19,901 bases of DNA. Source: Pararhodospirillum photometricum DSM 122 (GTDB lineage Bacteria > Pseudomonadota > Alphaproteobacteria > Rhodospirillales > Rhodospirillaceae). Below are positions 1 through 7,412 of this stretch, piece after piece (position 1 is the stretch's first letter; every line of letters begins with the position of its first letter). Where the stretch lies: contig NC_017059.1 in assembly GCF_000284415.1 (NCBI RefSeq), forward strand, positions 3,506,841 through 3,526,741, given 5' to 3'. The position numbers and the translations under genes are program-made. The notes under the pieces were generated by a model that worked only from the letters and a program-made list of their open reading frames with translations, did no database searches and was not told the origin of the DNA.

Positions 1-22
1 CTGGGGAGGCGAGCCTCCCCAG
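1..22 (+). repeat. Copy 1 of the palindromic terminator-like repeat
   Basis: A perfect inverted repeat, CTGGGGAGGC / GCCTCCCCAG with a 2-base loop, is followed on the + strand by CCTTTCTTTTT. The order of stem then T-rich tract makes it an intrinsic-terminator-like hairpin for a + strand gene that would lie outside the window. It ends about 30 bases before the start codon of the CHAT remnant. Any conserved tail on its other side would be cut off by the window edge. Confidence 0.8.
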
Positions 23-53
23 CCTTTCTTTTTCGGGCCTGACGGGAGACAGC

Positions 54-533
54 ATGAAAGCCAGCCTTCAAATCTACGGCACGGATGTCCTGCGCCGTGC
101 AGGGTGTCGTGAGCTTCGGTTGCCGCTGTCCGACGCGTTGGCGCGGATGAAGGCGTGGGCGCAGCGGTATGGCGGGGCGGTTCGGGCCCGGGATCAGGGC
201 GCGGTTCTTGCGGTTGGACGGGAGATGGCCGACTGGCTGGACCGGGATGGCTGGTTGACGGCATGGACCGAGGAGGGGGGGGCCCGTGAGCTGGAAATCT
301 TCAGTCACACGGCTACGCCGACCTCTGAGGAGGCGGCTCTGCTTGATTTGCCATGGGAGGTGCTGGCGACGCGGGACGGTTTTTTGGCGGCTGATCCCAA
401 AGAGTGTTGGCATCCGGCACAGCATCGCCCGGCCCCAGGCCGCAGAACCGCATCCAACTCAGCCGGTCGCGCACTAGGTACGTCGTCCGACCCAGCGCCA
501 GACCGTGCAGCGACTGCAAAACCAGCATTTTGA
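54..533 (+). pseudogene. 5' remnant of a CHAT-domain protease gene, truncated at an IS5-type fragment
   Basis: The first ~112 codons (54 to about 393) read as the N-terminal part of a CHAT (caspase-like, HetF-associated) protein. They end in LLDLPWEVL and GFLAADP, which match the conserved Leu-Pro-Trp-Glu stretch that opens CHAT protease domains. Nothing of the catalytic His or Cys region remains. From about 390 on, the frame reads antisense through transposase sequence to a chance stop at 533, so the 159-codon open frame is a chimera. The ATG at 54 has a GGGAG ribosome site a few bases upstream. Base composition is GC-rich like the chromosome, unlike the second CHAT gene at 1057. The CHAT assignment rests on the short motif and is moderately sure; the truncation is clearer because the transposase on the other strand is easy to recognise. 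Confidence 0.6.
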
Positions 534-723
534 ATTTCAAAACCGCGTCGAAGCCGGGCCGACCGCCCTTCGAGGGCGCACTCCGTCGCCGGACCGCACG
601 CTCCAGAACCGGCCGGAACAGTTCGAAATCCACCGTCTTCGACAGCGTCTCCAGCGGATCGCCCTCCGCCGAAAGTTCCTCCAGACGACGCTCGACATCC
701 CAGAACCCAATCTGAACCGCCAT
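391..723 (-). mobile_element. IS5-family transposase, N-terminal fragment (broken)
   Basis: Read on the - strand from ATG 723, about 110 residues match the N-terminus of IS5-group transposases. Recognisable stretches are GFWDVERRLEEL, the TVDFELFRPVLERA segment, KGGRPGFDAVLKFKMLVLQ, RDRLSWMRFCGLGPGD and VPDANTLWD. Family members are usually about 300 or more residues and carry the DDE catalytic core in the missing part, so this remnant cannot encode an active enzyme. Similarity stops near 391, where the CHAT remnant on the + strand begins; the literal - strand frame runs on to 313. I could not identify a terminal inverted repeat with confidence, so the outer IS end, expected somewhere in 724-830, is not marked. 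Confidence 0.75.
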
Positions 724-1056
724 TGCCGCCCCCCAATAGCCGATCGCCTATGGAATCACGAACCAGACCCAGACGCCAGTTTCCGGAGGTGTCCAAATGG
801 TGGAACCAGTGGATCACGACAGGCCCTATAGGGGAATTCCATGCGAGTCACTTCTGATGTCGGGCGATATAAAAATTCCCGACGGACTCTACAATGGGAC
901 CCAATCAGGAGCGTCGTCTCCGATGCGTTCCGTATTATCAATAGGGACAGCTTCTGGTTAATGGTGTGATAGTGATGTAATTTATCTTTAGGTGTGCTAT
1001 GGTGCACCTTAGGAGGTTATTGGATGCTCTGAAGGCGTTTTTTGTTTTAAGTAGAC
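724..1056. other. Spacer between the IS remnant and the CHAT cassette
   Basis: I see no convincing gene here. The left ~100 bases are probably the non-coding end of the IS element and contain a perfect 10-bp palindrome CCCTATAGGG (824-833). From about 835 rightward the DNA becomes AT-rich and probably holds the promoter of the CHAT cassette, but I cannot assign -35 and -10 boxes. At 1011-1016 there is a textbook AGGAGG, followed 7 bases later by ATG (1024). That ATG meets an in-frame TGA at 1030 and a TAA at 1048. An 83-codon frame on the - strand (756-1007) resembles nothing I know and is most likely chance. Confidence 0.5.
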
Positions 1057-4000
1057 GTGCGGATGTTTTGCGGGAGAAACAACGGTCGGTCGGTGGCGGG
1101 GGTCTTGGCCGCCGAGCAATTTTGTCGAAAAACTTTGGAGTTTTATACTGTGCTGAGATTTATCTCTAGGTTGTTTTGTCGTCGAACCAAAAGGCAACAT
1201 CGGGTGCGGGGGGCGGACGCGATAGCTGTAGGCCTGCGGCGTAACTCTAGCCGCGACCCAGCCCCGGAACCAGCGGAAGAATTCCGCCCCATCCAAAACG
1301 ATCTGGTGGCGGCCTGCTACAAGGCGCTGGCTGACGTCGAAAGGCGTGCTAAGGAGAAAATGGCAAATCCTGGCTATTGGCACAATGTTGGCTTTGTGGA
1401 AGGTGCTGCTTATGACTTATGCGTCTTAACGAACGAGATCATGCCCCGCTTCGACGACCTAGGCCGCCAGCGGCAGGTTGGCGAGATCTACATGCTCCGG
1501 GCTAAGGAGGTTTACCGCAGATACTTCGATGATTATGACGAAGACGGTTACGGTCTGAGCATTTTCAATATATTCATCGAGATATTTCATTCGGCCGATA
1601 AGACGTCAGTCCCCTTTTATGACAACCTTGCCCTATCGAACACCCCCTGGAAGGAGCGGGTCGATGTACGTCCCGACGCGCCGACTGTATTTGATGCTCC
1701 CTGGGATGGTGTCATCCTTGACCGGATGATGTTGTCTGTGACGAGCGCCGATGCCCGCGCGGTGATGGAGCGGTTGATGGTTTGGTGTCGCGACCTATCA
1801 AATAGTATTTTCTCAGTATTGTATGGTCCTATGGTTGACGAATATATGCGAGAATATGAGACGTTGTTGTCAAAGGGCAGCGATGTAAATTTTTTGGCGT
1901 TTTTAGTTTTTCGGCGCGCGTTATTTTCTATCACTCTGCTGAATCTTTCGGGATTGGCTCTCCATCCCTTGCGCCTGGAGGCATTGCGAATACTGCAGGC
2001 GGTGGTCAATATCCACATAATTCTTCCGTCGTTAAGCCAGATCGACCCCTTGGCTGCGATGGCGGCGAGAGCGGAAATGCTTTGTCACGCGGCCCAGATT
2101 GATGCGCAGTTCGTCAAGGTAACCAATGACAGTTCAGACCTCGCGCGGGCCGCTATGATGGCCATTCATCACGGACTCTATTTTTCAGGTATTGACCTAC
2201 TGGACAACCCGATAATTGATATTAAGAAAGAATGCTGCTGCCTTAGGAAAAAACTGATCTACGGCCTCAGTATTCCCCATTATATTCCAGATATTGTTGA
2301 GGAATTGCATGATCTAGTTGGACGGAGCGCGCTGGAGCGCACCGAGCGACTGCCAATCATAACACCTACCGGCTGGATGGTGTTGTGGCGCCGCCTAGCC
2401 GAATTGGATTGCGACTTCAGTAATCAGGCAGGCGGTCCGCCAGACAGAGAGGTGCGGGCGGGACGTCTTCAGCGGGGGTTGGCCACCATGGCCGATGTAA
2501 CCAAGATCGCTGTTGAGCAAATTGCAGGTACTGGCTACCTATTAAGAGAGGATTTCCGCCTAGATGAATCCTGCATTGAAGGAATTATCGGCGTCGTATC
2601 CATACTTTTAACCGAAGCTAGGGAAAATCTTATTTTTTTGACACGCAGACCCATGAAGAATATTTTATGGAGAATTTGCGCCCTGCGCGATTATATCCGC
2701 ACGGGCAGCACCGACTTAACATGTACTCCTTCCGGTTTGGACGGGGAAGAAGGGGCCTGCGTGACTATCGTCGTATACTTCCGGATTCTGGACTATTTCA
2801 GCGCATGGAAGAGCCGGACCTATATGTTGACCATGCTAAGCGTCGATATGCGTGCAGACATGCAAATGCAAGAAAAAATAGACGTCTTGAAATTCATAAA
2901 AGAGGGTGGAGACCCGAGTGAGGCTTTTGAATACATCAAGAAGCAGAGACTGGAAAACGCCCAAAATACAAACCAAGAAAATTTTTTTAAATATGTACAA
3001 TTTGATGTGTCACTCGACAGTGGGGCTGCCTGTTTTCGTCCCATCGGCGCTAGCGCGGAGATCGACCGCATGATTTCCGATTTTCGTGGCTGGATACTTG
3101 GGCAGGAAGGAGCCGAGGAGCGTGCGAGTTTGATCCCTCCCAAGATCATCGACGTAATCATTTTCCAAGGATCGAGCAATCCGGTTGGCGAAAGCTCTGA
3201 CCAAAAGGATAAGTTTTGGGCGAAGCATAAATGCAATCGGGTAGCGAAACAGCTTTTCGCGGCGATAGATATGACTAAAATATTTTATATTGTTCCAGAC
3301 GGAGAGATGTTTCGCCTTCCGTGGGACGCAATTATTCAAAGCTTCGATGATAACAAGAGGGGCCCTTATCTCTATTCTTCGGTCGCCTACAGCTTACGTC
3401 AATGCGCATCCTGGTCCAGAATTGTTTCTCCGGAAGGTTCCACAAGGGGAGTTGTCGTTGATAGCCCGGACTATGATCTCGCCGGGAAGCACCCTTGCGC
3501 CCTGGATCCCCTTGTCCATGCCGCTGACGAGGCGGAGAGCGTCGCCCGCTATTTTGAAATTGAGCGCCTCACCGGCCGAAGAGCGCACAAGCAAGCTCTT
3601 GCGGCCTTGAGCAATCCCCTGTTCCTACACATCATCACCCATATGGGTGTGCGCGACGAGCGCTTGATTAAGCCCGACGAAGATGCGTTGTTCGTCGGAG
3701 TGTACAGCGGCACACCGACAAAAAAGGAGGCCGAGTTGCAACGAATGATCGCCCTAACCGGGGCCGGTCGCAGTTTGGTTGGCTCCGCAGAGGAGTACGC
3801 CGATTTTTTCGGCAATGGAATTTTAAATGGTGACGATTTTCAAAGGCTTAATCTTCACCAGACCATGCTTGTGGTCCTTTCCGGCTGCGAGAGCATACAG
3901 GTCACTATCGACCATGCCGGGAGGCTGCACAGCTTCGGTCTCGACGTATTCCGAGCGGGCGCACAAGCCGTTATCGGCTCGGTATGGAAAAGTGACGACA

Positions 4001-4203
4001 GGGCAACCGGGATATTCATGTCCAGGCTTTATGAACGCTTAGCCGATGGCGCAGTATTGGGCGCAGCTTTTCATGACGCCAGGGAATTGGCTCGCCTTCA
4101 GACCGAGCGGTTCGATCAATGGAGCCCGTTTGTACTATTGGGAAACCCCAACATCACCTTAAAGGAACATCATGAGGCTAAAAATAATCTCACCACGCTA
4201 TAG
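1057..4203 (+). CDS. Large CHAT-domain (caspase-like) protease with long unrecognised N-terminal region
   Basis: The C-terminal ~350 residues (about 695-1045) form a CHAT domain, the caspase-like fold also found in TPR-CHAT (Csx29) and separase-like proteases. Visible landmarks are VPDGEMFRLPWDA (from V746), the catalytic His in HIITHM (H862), the catalytic Cys in VVLSGCES (C944), AGAQAVIGSVWKSDD and a final WSPFVLLGNP. The dyad is intact, so proteolytic activity is likely; the substrate is unknown. The ~600 residues before it look helix-rich with no motif I recognise and could be a sensor or substrate-binding region. The start is unresolved: GTG 1057 opens the longest frame but lacks a ribosome site, while GTG 1150 has GGAG at 1137-1140, 9 bases upstream, and would give 1,017 residues. 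The first ~70 residues are low in family character. The gene is visibly AT-richer than its neighbours and uses TTA, ATA and AGA-type codons freely, suggesting transfer. It overlaps the next gene by 32 bp. Confidence 0.85.
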   Translation: MRMFCGRNNGRSVAGVLAAEQFCRKTLEFYTVLRFISRLFCRRTKRQHRVRGADAIAVGLRRNSSRDPAPEPAEEFRPIQNDLVAACYKALADVERRAKEKMANPGYWHNVGFVEGAAYDLCVLTNEIMPRFDDLGRQRQVGEIYMLRAKEVYRRYFDDYDEDGYGLSIFNIFIEIFHSADKTSVPFYDNLALSNTPWKERVDVRPDAPTVFDAPWDGVILDRMMLSVTSADARAVMERLMVWCRDLSNSIFSVLYGPMVDEYMREYETLLSKGSDVNFLAFLVFRRALFSITLLNLSGLALHPLRLEALRILQAVVNIHIILPSLSQIDPLAAMAARAEMLCHAAQIDAQFVKVTNDSSDLARAAMMAIHHGLYFSGIDLLDNPIIDIKKECCCLRKKLIYGLSIPHYIPDIVEELHDLVGRSALERTERLPIITPTGWMVLWRRLAELDCDFSNQAGGPPDREVRAGRLQRGLATMADVTKIAVEQIAGTGYLLREDFRLDESCIEGIIGVVSILLTEARENLIFLTRRPMKNILWRICALRDYIRTGSTDLTCTPSGLDGEEGACVTIVVYFRILDYFSAWKSRTYMLTMLSVDMRADMQMQEKIDVLKFIKEGGDPSEAFEYIKKQRLENAQNTNQENFFKYVQFDVSLDSGAACFRPIGASAEIDRMISDFRGWILGQEGAEERASLIPPKIIDVIIFQGSSNPVGESSDQKDKFWAKHKCNRVAKQLFAAIDMTKIFYIVPDGEMFRLPWDAIIQSFDDNKRGPYLYSSVAYSLRQCASWSRIVSPEGSTRGVVVDSPDYDLAGKHPCALDPLVHAADEAESVARYFEIERLTGRRAHKQALAALSNPLFLHIITHMGVRDERLIKPDEDALFVGVYSGTPTKKEAELQRMIALTGAGRSLVGSAEEYADFFGNGILNGDDFQRLNLHQTMLVVLSGCESIQVTIDHAGRLHSFGLDVFRAGAQAVIGSVWKSDDRATGIFMSRLYERLADGAVLGAAFHDARELARLQTERFDQWSPFVLLGNPNITLKEHHEAKNNLTTL

Positions 4204-4528
4204 CGAAGCGCAGCTCCGCAGCATGCTTGCCGAAATCGAGGTGAGTTCGGAGAAGTCCGGTGCCATTCAGGTCTTGGGGCGCCCAGGCGCGACACGACAA
4301 CTCGAAACCGAAGTGATTCTCAAGCTGGTCGAGGTTGGTGGCGAGACGTTAACCGCGCTAATAGCCGGGCTGTCCGCATGGTTAGTTGCACACAGGGGCA
4401 AGACGATCGTTATCCAGGATCAATACGGAAACAGGATCGAAGCGCCTGCGGGTGTTTCAGACGCAGATCTTGACAATTGCCGACGTGTTCTGGAGCGTAT
4501 GCAATCGCCGACGATCCGCTTAGAATAG
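4172..4528 (+). CDS. EACC1-like small protein coupled to the CHAT protease
   Basis: This is a 118-residue protein whose ATG lies inside the end of the CHAT gene, 5 bases after AAAGGA (4161-4166), so the two genes are translationally coupled. It has a short amphipathic start, a charged middle, a hydrophobic helix around residues 52-73 (GGETLTALIAGLSAWLVAHR) and a beta-like end with TIVIQDQYGNRIEAPAG. Order, size and the helix-W-L-(K/R)-strand-GN/DG pattern resemble effector-associated constant component 1 (EACC1). That family is described beside caspase- or trypsin-like effectors in NTP-dependent bacterial conflict systems. The assignment is from pattern memory and needs a profile search. Its role in such systems is not settled; from its position it could be an adaptor, inhibitor or membrane anchor for the CHAT protease. 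No NTPase (STAND or similar) gene lies next to it in the window. Confidence 0.6.
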   Translation: MRLKIISPRYSEAQLRSMLAEIEVSSEKSGAIQVLGRPGATRQLETEVILKLVEVGGETLTALIAGLSAWLVAHRGKTIVIQDQYGNRIEAPAGVSDADLDNCRRVLERMQSPTIRLE

Positions 4529-4545
4529 TCTCTTGGAAAGTATTC

Positions 4546-4577
4546 GAATTTTCTTGTTCACCTAACCGAGAAAATTC
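4546..4577 (+). terminator. Possible weak terminator after the CHAT cassette
   Basis: A 9-bp inverted repeat GAATTTTCT / AGAAAATTC with a 14-base loop lies 18 bases after the EACC1-like stop. It is AT-rich and followed by only short T runs, so it would be a weak intrinsic terminator at best. Confidence 0.3.
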
Positions 4578-4721
4578 TTCGCTCCGATTTTCCCTATTTC
4601 CAGAGATCTAGTCGGGATTGTCTGGTGGGGTTCTGCGGATTATAAGTGGATCACCTGCCGGTTTCCGCTTGGTTTTGCCCCTGGCGGCCTCATGGAGGGA
4701 GGGCGTAGCCCGACCGAAATG

Positions 4722-4741
4722 AGGCCCGCCTCCCCAGCCTT
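4722..4741 (+). repeat. Degenerate copy 2 of the palindromic repeat
   Basis: The right arm GCCTCCCCAG and the following CCTTGCCTTCCCC tract are conserved, but the left arm is reduced to GAGGC and the DNA before it (through 4680) does not match the other copies. It sits between the convergent EACC1-like gene (+) and pncC (-). It has the same orientation as copy 1, so repeat copies lie at both sides of the CHAT/IS region. The damaged arm marks a possible rearrangement boundary. Confidence 0.6.
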
Positions 4742-4775
4742 GCCTTCCCCTTCCTCCCTCTCCCTTCCCCTTCCC

Positions 4776-5297
4776 CTAAAGCGCCGACACCCCCTCCAAC
4801 GACCGCAGAACCATTTCGAACGCGGCGTTGACGGTGGCGTGGCGGATGTCGTGGCGGTTGCCGGCGAAGACTTGGCGGCGGACGGTGACGGGGCCGTCGC
4901 TGAGGGCGCAGGCCATGAACACGAGGCCGACGGGTTTTTCGGCGGATCCGCCATCGGGGCCGGCGATGCCAGTGACGGCGAGGGCGAGGCCGGCGTCGGA
5001 TTCGCGCAGGGCGCCTTCGGCCATGGCGCGGGCGACTTCGGCGCTGACGGCGCCGTGGGTGGCGAGGAGGGCTTCGGGGACGCCGAGCATGCGCATTTTG
5101 GCGGCGTTGGAGTAGGTGACAAAGCCTCGATCGAGCACGGCGCTGGCGCCGGGGATGGCGGTGAGGGCGGCGCTGATCATGCCGCCGGTGCATGATTCGG
5201 CGGTGGCGAGCATGAGGCCGGCGCCGCGCAGGGCGGTGAGGACGGCGTCGGCCTGATCGAGGAAGTCGCGGGGGAAGGGGGCGGGCAGGGGGGGCAT
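4776..5297 (-). CDS. pncC: CinA-family nicotinamide-nucleotide amidohydrolase (PncC)
   Basis: This 173-residue protein consists of only the C-terminal CinA domain, which deamidates nicotinamide mononucleotide to nicotinate mononucleotide in NAD salvage. The active-site pattern is present: ATAESCTGG with the nucleophile Ser35, then VTYSNAAK with Tyr62 and Lys67, and the glycine-rich TGIAGPDGGSAEKPVG. No N-terminal competence-type (COG1058) domain precedes it, as is common for stand-alone PncC. The start is ATG 5297, 29 bases after the pgpA stop, so it is probably the second gene of a pgpA-pncC operon. That arrangement recurs in alphaproteobacteria. The 3' end stops just short of the degenerate repeat at 4722. 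Confidence 0.92.
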   Translation of the reverse strand: MPPLPAPFPRDFLDQADAVLTALRGAGLMLATAESCTGGMISAALTAIPGASAVLDRGFVTYSNAAKMRMLGVPEALLATHGAVSAEVARAMAEGALRESDAGLALAVTGIAGPDGGSAEKPVGLVFMACALSDGPVTVRRQVFAGNRHDIRHATVNAAFEMVLRSLEGVSAL

Positions 5298-5326
5298 GGG
5301 CAGCGCTCGGTCAGAGGAATGCCGGG

Positions 5327-5797
5327 TCAGGCGGGGACCAGGGCGTGAAGCAAGGCGAGGATCGCCGAGGCATAGACCGCTGCTGCCACGTCGTCCAGCA
5401 TGATTCCCAGTCCGCCTGAGAGCTTGCGGTCAAAAAAGCTGACGGGCCAAGGCTTGGTGATATCAAACAGGCGGAACAAGCCGAAGCCGACGAGATAGCT
5501 TAGGGGATCGAGGGGGGCGGGCACCAGGGTAAACCACTGGCCGGCGACTTCGTCGATGACGATGCGGCCGGGGTCGGCTTCGCCGGTGGCCTGGACGTGG
5601 CGCTCGCTGGCCCAGATGCCGACGAGGGTGATGAGGACGGCGGCGATGAACAGGCCCCAGGGGCCGGTGGCCCAGGTGATGATCCAGGCGAAGGGCAGGG
5701 CGGCGAGGCTGCCCATGGTGCCGGGGGCCTTGGGGCTGAGGCCGGCGCCGAACCATGTGGTGAGCAGCCAGATGGGGCGGGAGGGCAGAGGGGGCAT
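5327..5797 (-). CDS. pgpA: Phosphatidylglycerophosphatase A
   Basis: This 156-residue membrane protein removes phosphate from phosphatidylglycerol phosphate, the last step of phosphatidylglycerol synthesis, at the inner membrane. Family signatures are the N-terminal TWFGAGLSPKAPGTMGSLAA, the acidic VIDEVAGQW that carries the metal-binding Asp-Glu, FRLFDITKPWP, and the closing GGLGIMLDDVAAA. Several hydrophobic stretches lie between them. I place the start at ATG 5797 (MPPLPSRPIW) because similarity begins there; the frame is open much further upstream, antisense to the M23 gene, which is not credible coding. It is first in a two-gene unit with pncC. The 291-bp gap to the divergent M23 gene should hold both promoters, but I see no clear boxes. 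Confidence 0.93.
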   Translation of the reverse strand: MPPLPSRPIWLLTTWFGAGLSPKAPGTMGSLAALPFAWIITWATGPWGLFIAAVLITLVGIWASERHVQATGEADPGRIVIDEVAGQWFTLVPAPLDPLSYLVGFGLFRLFDITKPWPVSFFDRKLSGGLGIMLDDVAAAVYASAILALLHALVPA

Positions 5798-6088
5798 GGT
5801 CTGGGCCTTGGGCGAGAGGGGGGGGGAGGCCTCTTGTTCCGGCCCCCGATGTAGCGCACGGCGCTTGAAAGAACGAGACCCGAAAGCGAGAGGGAGGGGT
5901 GTGCGCTGGGAGGGCCTGGTCTGGGGGACTGTCCCTTGGCAGGTGATCTCGCACGCGGTTCCACCCGGAATAGCTGATTTTTGCTTGTGTCCGTGCCCCG
6001 CGAATTTTAAGACAAGCACTCGGCGGCATCTAACCTTCGCGGCCGGGCTTTCCTGTGGGGGAGCAAGAGCGACAAGAAGGGTGAGCGT

Positions 6089-7412
6089 ATGTCGGAGTTT
6101 GACCCCCAGGAACGAGCCCTCTCCGCATGGCGTCGCCGGGTGCGCCGCTGGGTGCCCGAGCGGCATTTCCTGGTGCGCTCGATCCATGGCACGCGCGGCA
6201 TCACCTTGACCAGCGCGCACCAGATTGGCATGGGCTTGGCTGGGCTGGCCGTTTTTGGCGTGCTGACCTCCAGCGCGATTGCCTTGGTGCGCATGGACGC
6301 GGTTCTTGGCGCCCGGGAGGCGCGGATCGCCGATGCCAATCAGGCCTATAAGGATCTGCTGGCCGAGGTCAGTGTTTACAAGGGCAATGTGGCCGACATT
6401 ACCCGGGCCTTGGAGGCCAATCGCGCCCAGTTTCGCACGTTGGTGGAGGCCGCGTCGCCCGCTGCCCCGGCTCACTTGGCCGCCGGGACCGGGCGCGACA
6501 GCGAGGCGGGCTTGGACGAGGAGCAGCGCCGCTTCGACCGCGAGCAGCAAACCTTGGTGGCGCGGTTGGCGACCTTGGACCAGGGTCTGCAAGACCTGTC
6601 CCAAGCCCGTCTTTTGCTCAGTGAGTTTGACGGCCTGGAAGTGGAACTGCGCAAGGTGGTGCTCCAGCGCGATTTGGCGCAAACCGAGACCCGGGAGCTG
6701 CACGGGCGGATCGCCAGCCTGGAAGACCATGTGCGGGCCATGGAAGGCGTGCAGCAGGGCCTTGTCGAGCAGTTTGCCGACGTTGCCGAAGGCCGTATTG
6801 GCGAGATCCGCACGACCTTGGAAAAGACCGGCCTCAAGGTGGATCCCCTGATGTCGCAGGCGCGGGGCTCCGGGGCGGGGTCTGGGGGGCAAGGGGGGCC
6901 GTTCTTGCCTGTTGCGCCGGGGGCTGCTTCTGCCGCCGAGGCCCGGCTGAGTGATCACCTTGACCAATGGGCGCGGTTGCGCGCGGTGGTCCTTAGCTTG
7001 CCGCTGACCCGCCCGTTCGCCCCCCGATTATGACATCACGTCGATTTTTGGCGTGCGGCCCGACCCGATGAACGGTCTTCTCTCGCTACACGAGGGGGCC
7101 GACATGGGGGCGCCGCCTGGAACACCCATCAAAGTCACCGCGCCCGGAAAGGTGGTTTACGCCGGATGGCGCGGGCGGTATGGTCGTGTGATTGAAGTTG
7201 ATCATGGCATGGGGATTTCGACCCGCTATGCCCACCTGAATTCTTTTGGTGTCGTTCTGGGGCAGTCCGTCAAACGGGGCGAGGTTATCGGCACGGTTGG
7301 TAATAGTGGCCGCAGCACCGGGCCTCACCTCCATTACGAAATCCGAGTCAACGGCAAGCCGTTCGATCCGGTGGACTTCATGAAAGCGGGGATCAATGTT
7401 CTCAAAGGCTAA
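6089..7412 (+). CDS. M23 (LytM) family peptidoglycan endopeptidase, split by a frameshift
   Basis: Two adjacent open frames (6089-7033 and 7053-7412) are halves of one ~440-residue protein. The first half has a basic cytoplasmic N-terminus, one membrane helix at about 46-68 and a long coiled coil (about 75-260). It ends in ...LPLTRPFA, followed by a premature stop. The second half, read from 7023 as PDYDITSIFGVRPDPMN, is a complete LytM domain: zinc ligands in HEGAD (codons from 7089) and GPHLHYEI, plus GNSGRSTGPHLH. All ligands are kept. A single extra C in the C6 run at 7020-7025 explains the break. Such membrane-anchored coiled-coil M23 proteins are encoded beside bactofilins (LmdC-type) and help set cell shape. 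The stop overlaps the bactofilin start by 17 bp. I judge the gene likely intact in the organism. Confidence 0.88.
7020..7025 (+). other. Frameshift site (C6 run) in the M23 gene
   Basis: The frame before this run ends ...FAPRL-stop; the frame one base later gives PDYDITSIFG, the expected entry into the LytM domain. Removing one C restores a single gene. A homopolymer miscount is the simplest explanation. Confidence 0.8.

Noticed and set aside
824..833. CCCTATAGGG palindrome considered as an operator or IS end
   Set aside because: Ten bases only, no second copy seen, and no alignment with a known IS5 terminal repeat.
1009..1383. A 124-codon - strand frame over the start of the CHAT gene
   Set aside because: No recognisable motif and it overlaps the cassette promoter and start region on the opposite strand.
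4640..5195. Pro/Arg-rich frames on both strands over pncC
   Set aside because: Extreme composition bias typical of out-of-frame reading of a GC-rich gene.
5327..6967. A 546-codon open frame on the - strand running across the pgpA-M23 region
   Set aside because: Only its last 156 codons match PgpA; the rest is antisense to the M23 gene in GC-rich DNA where long spurious frames are common.
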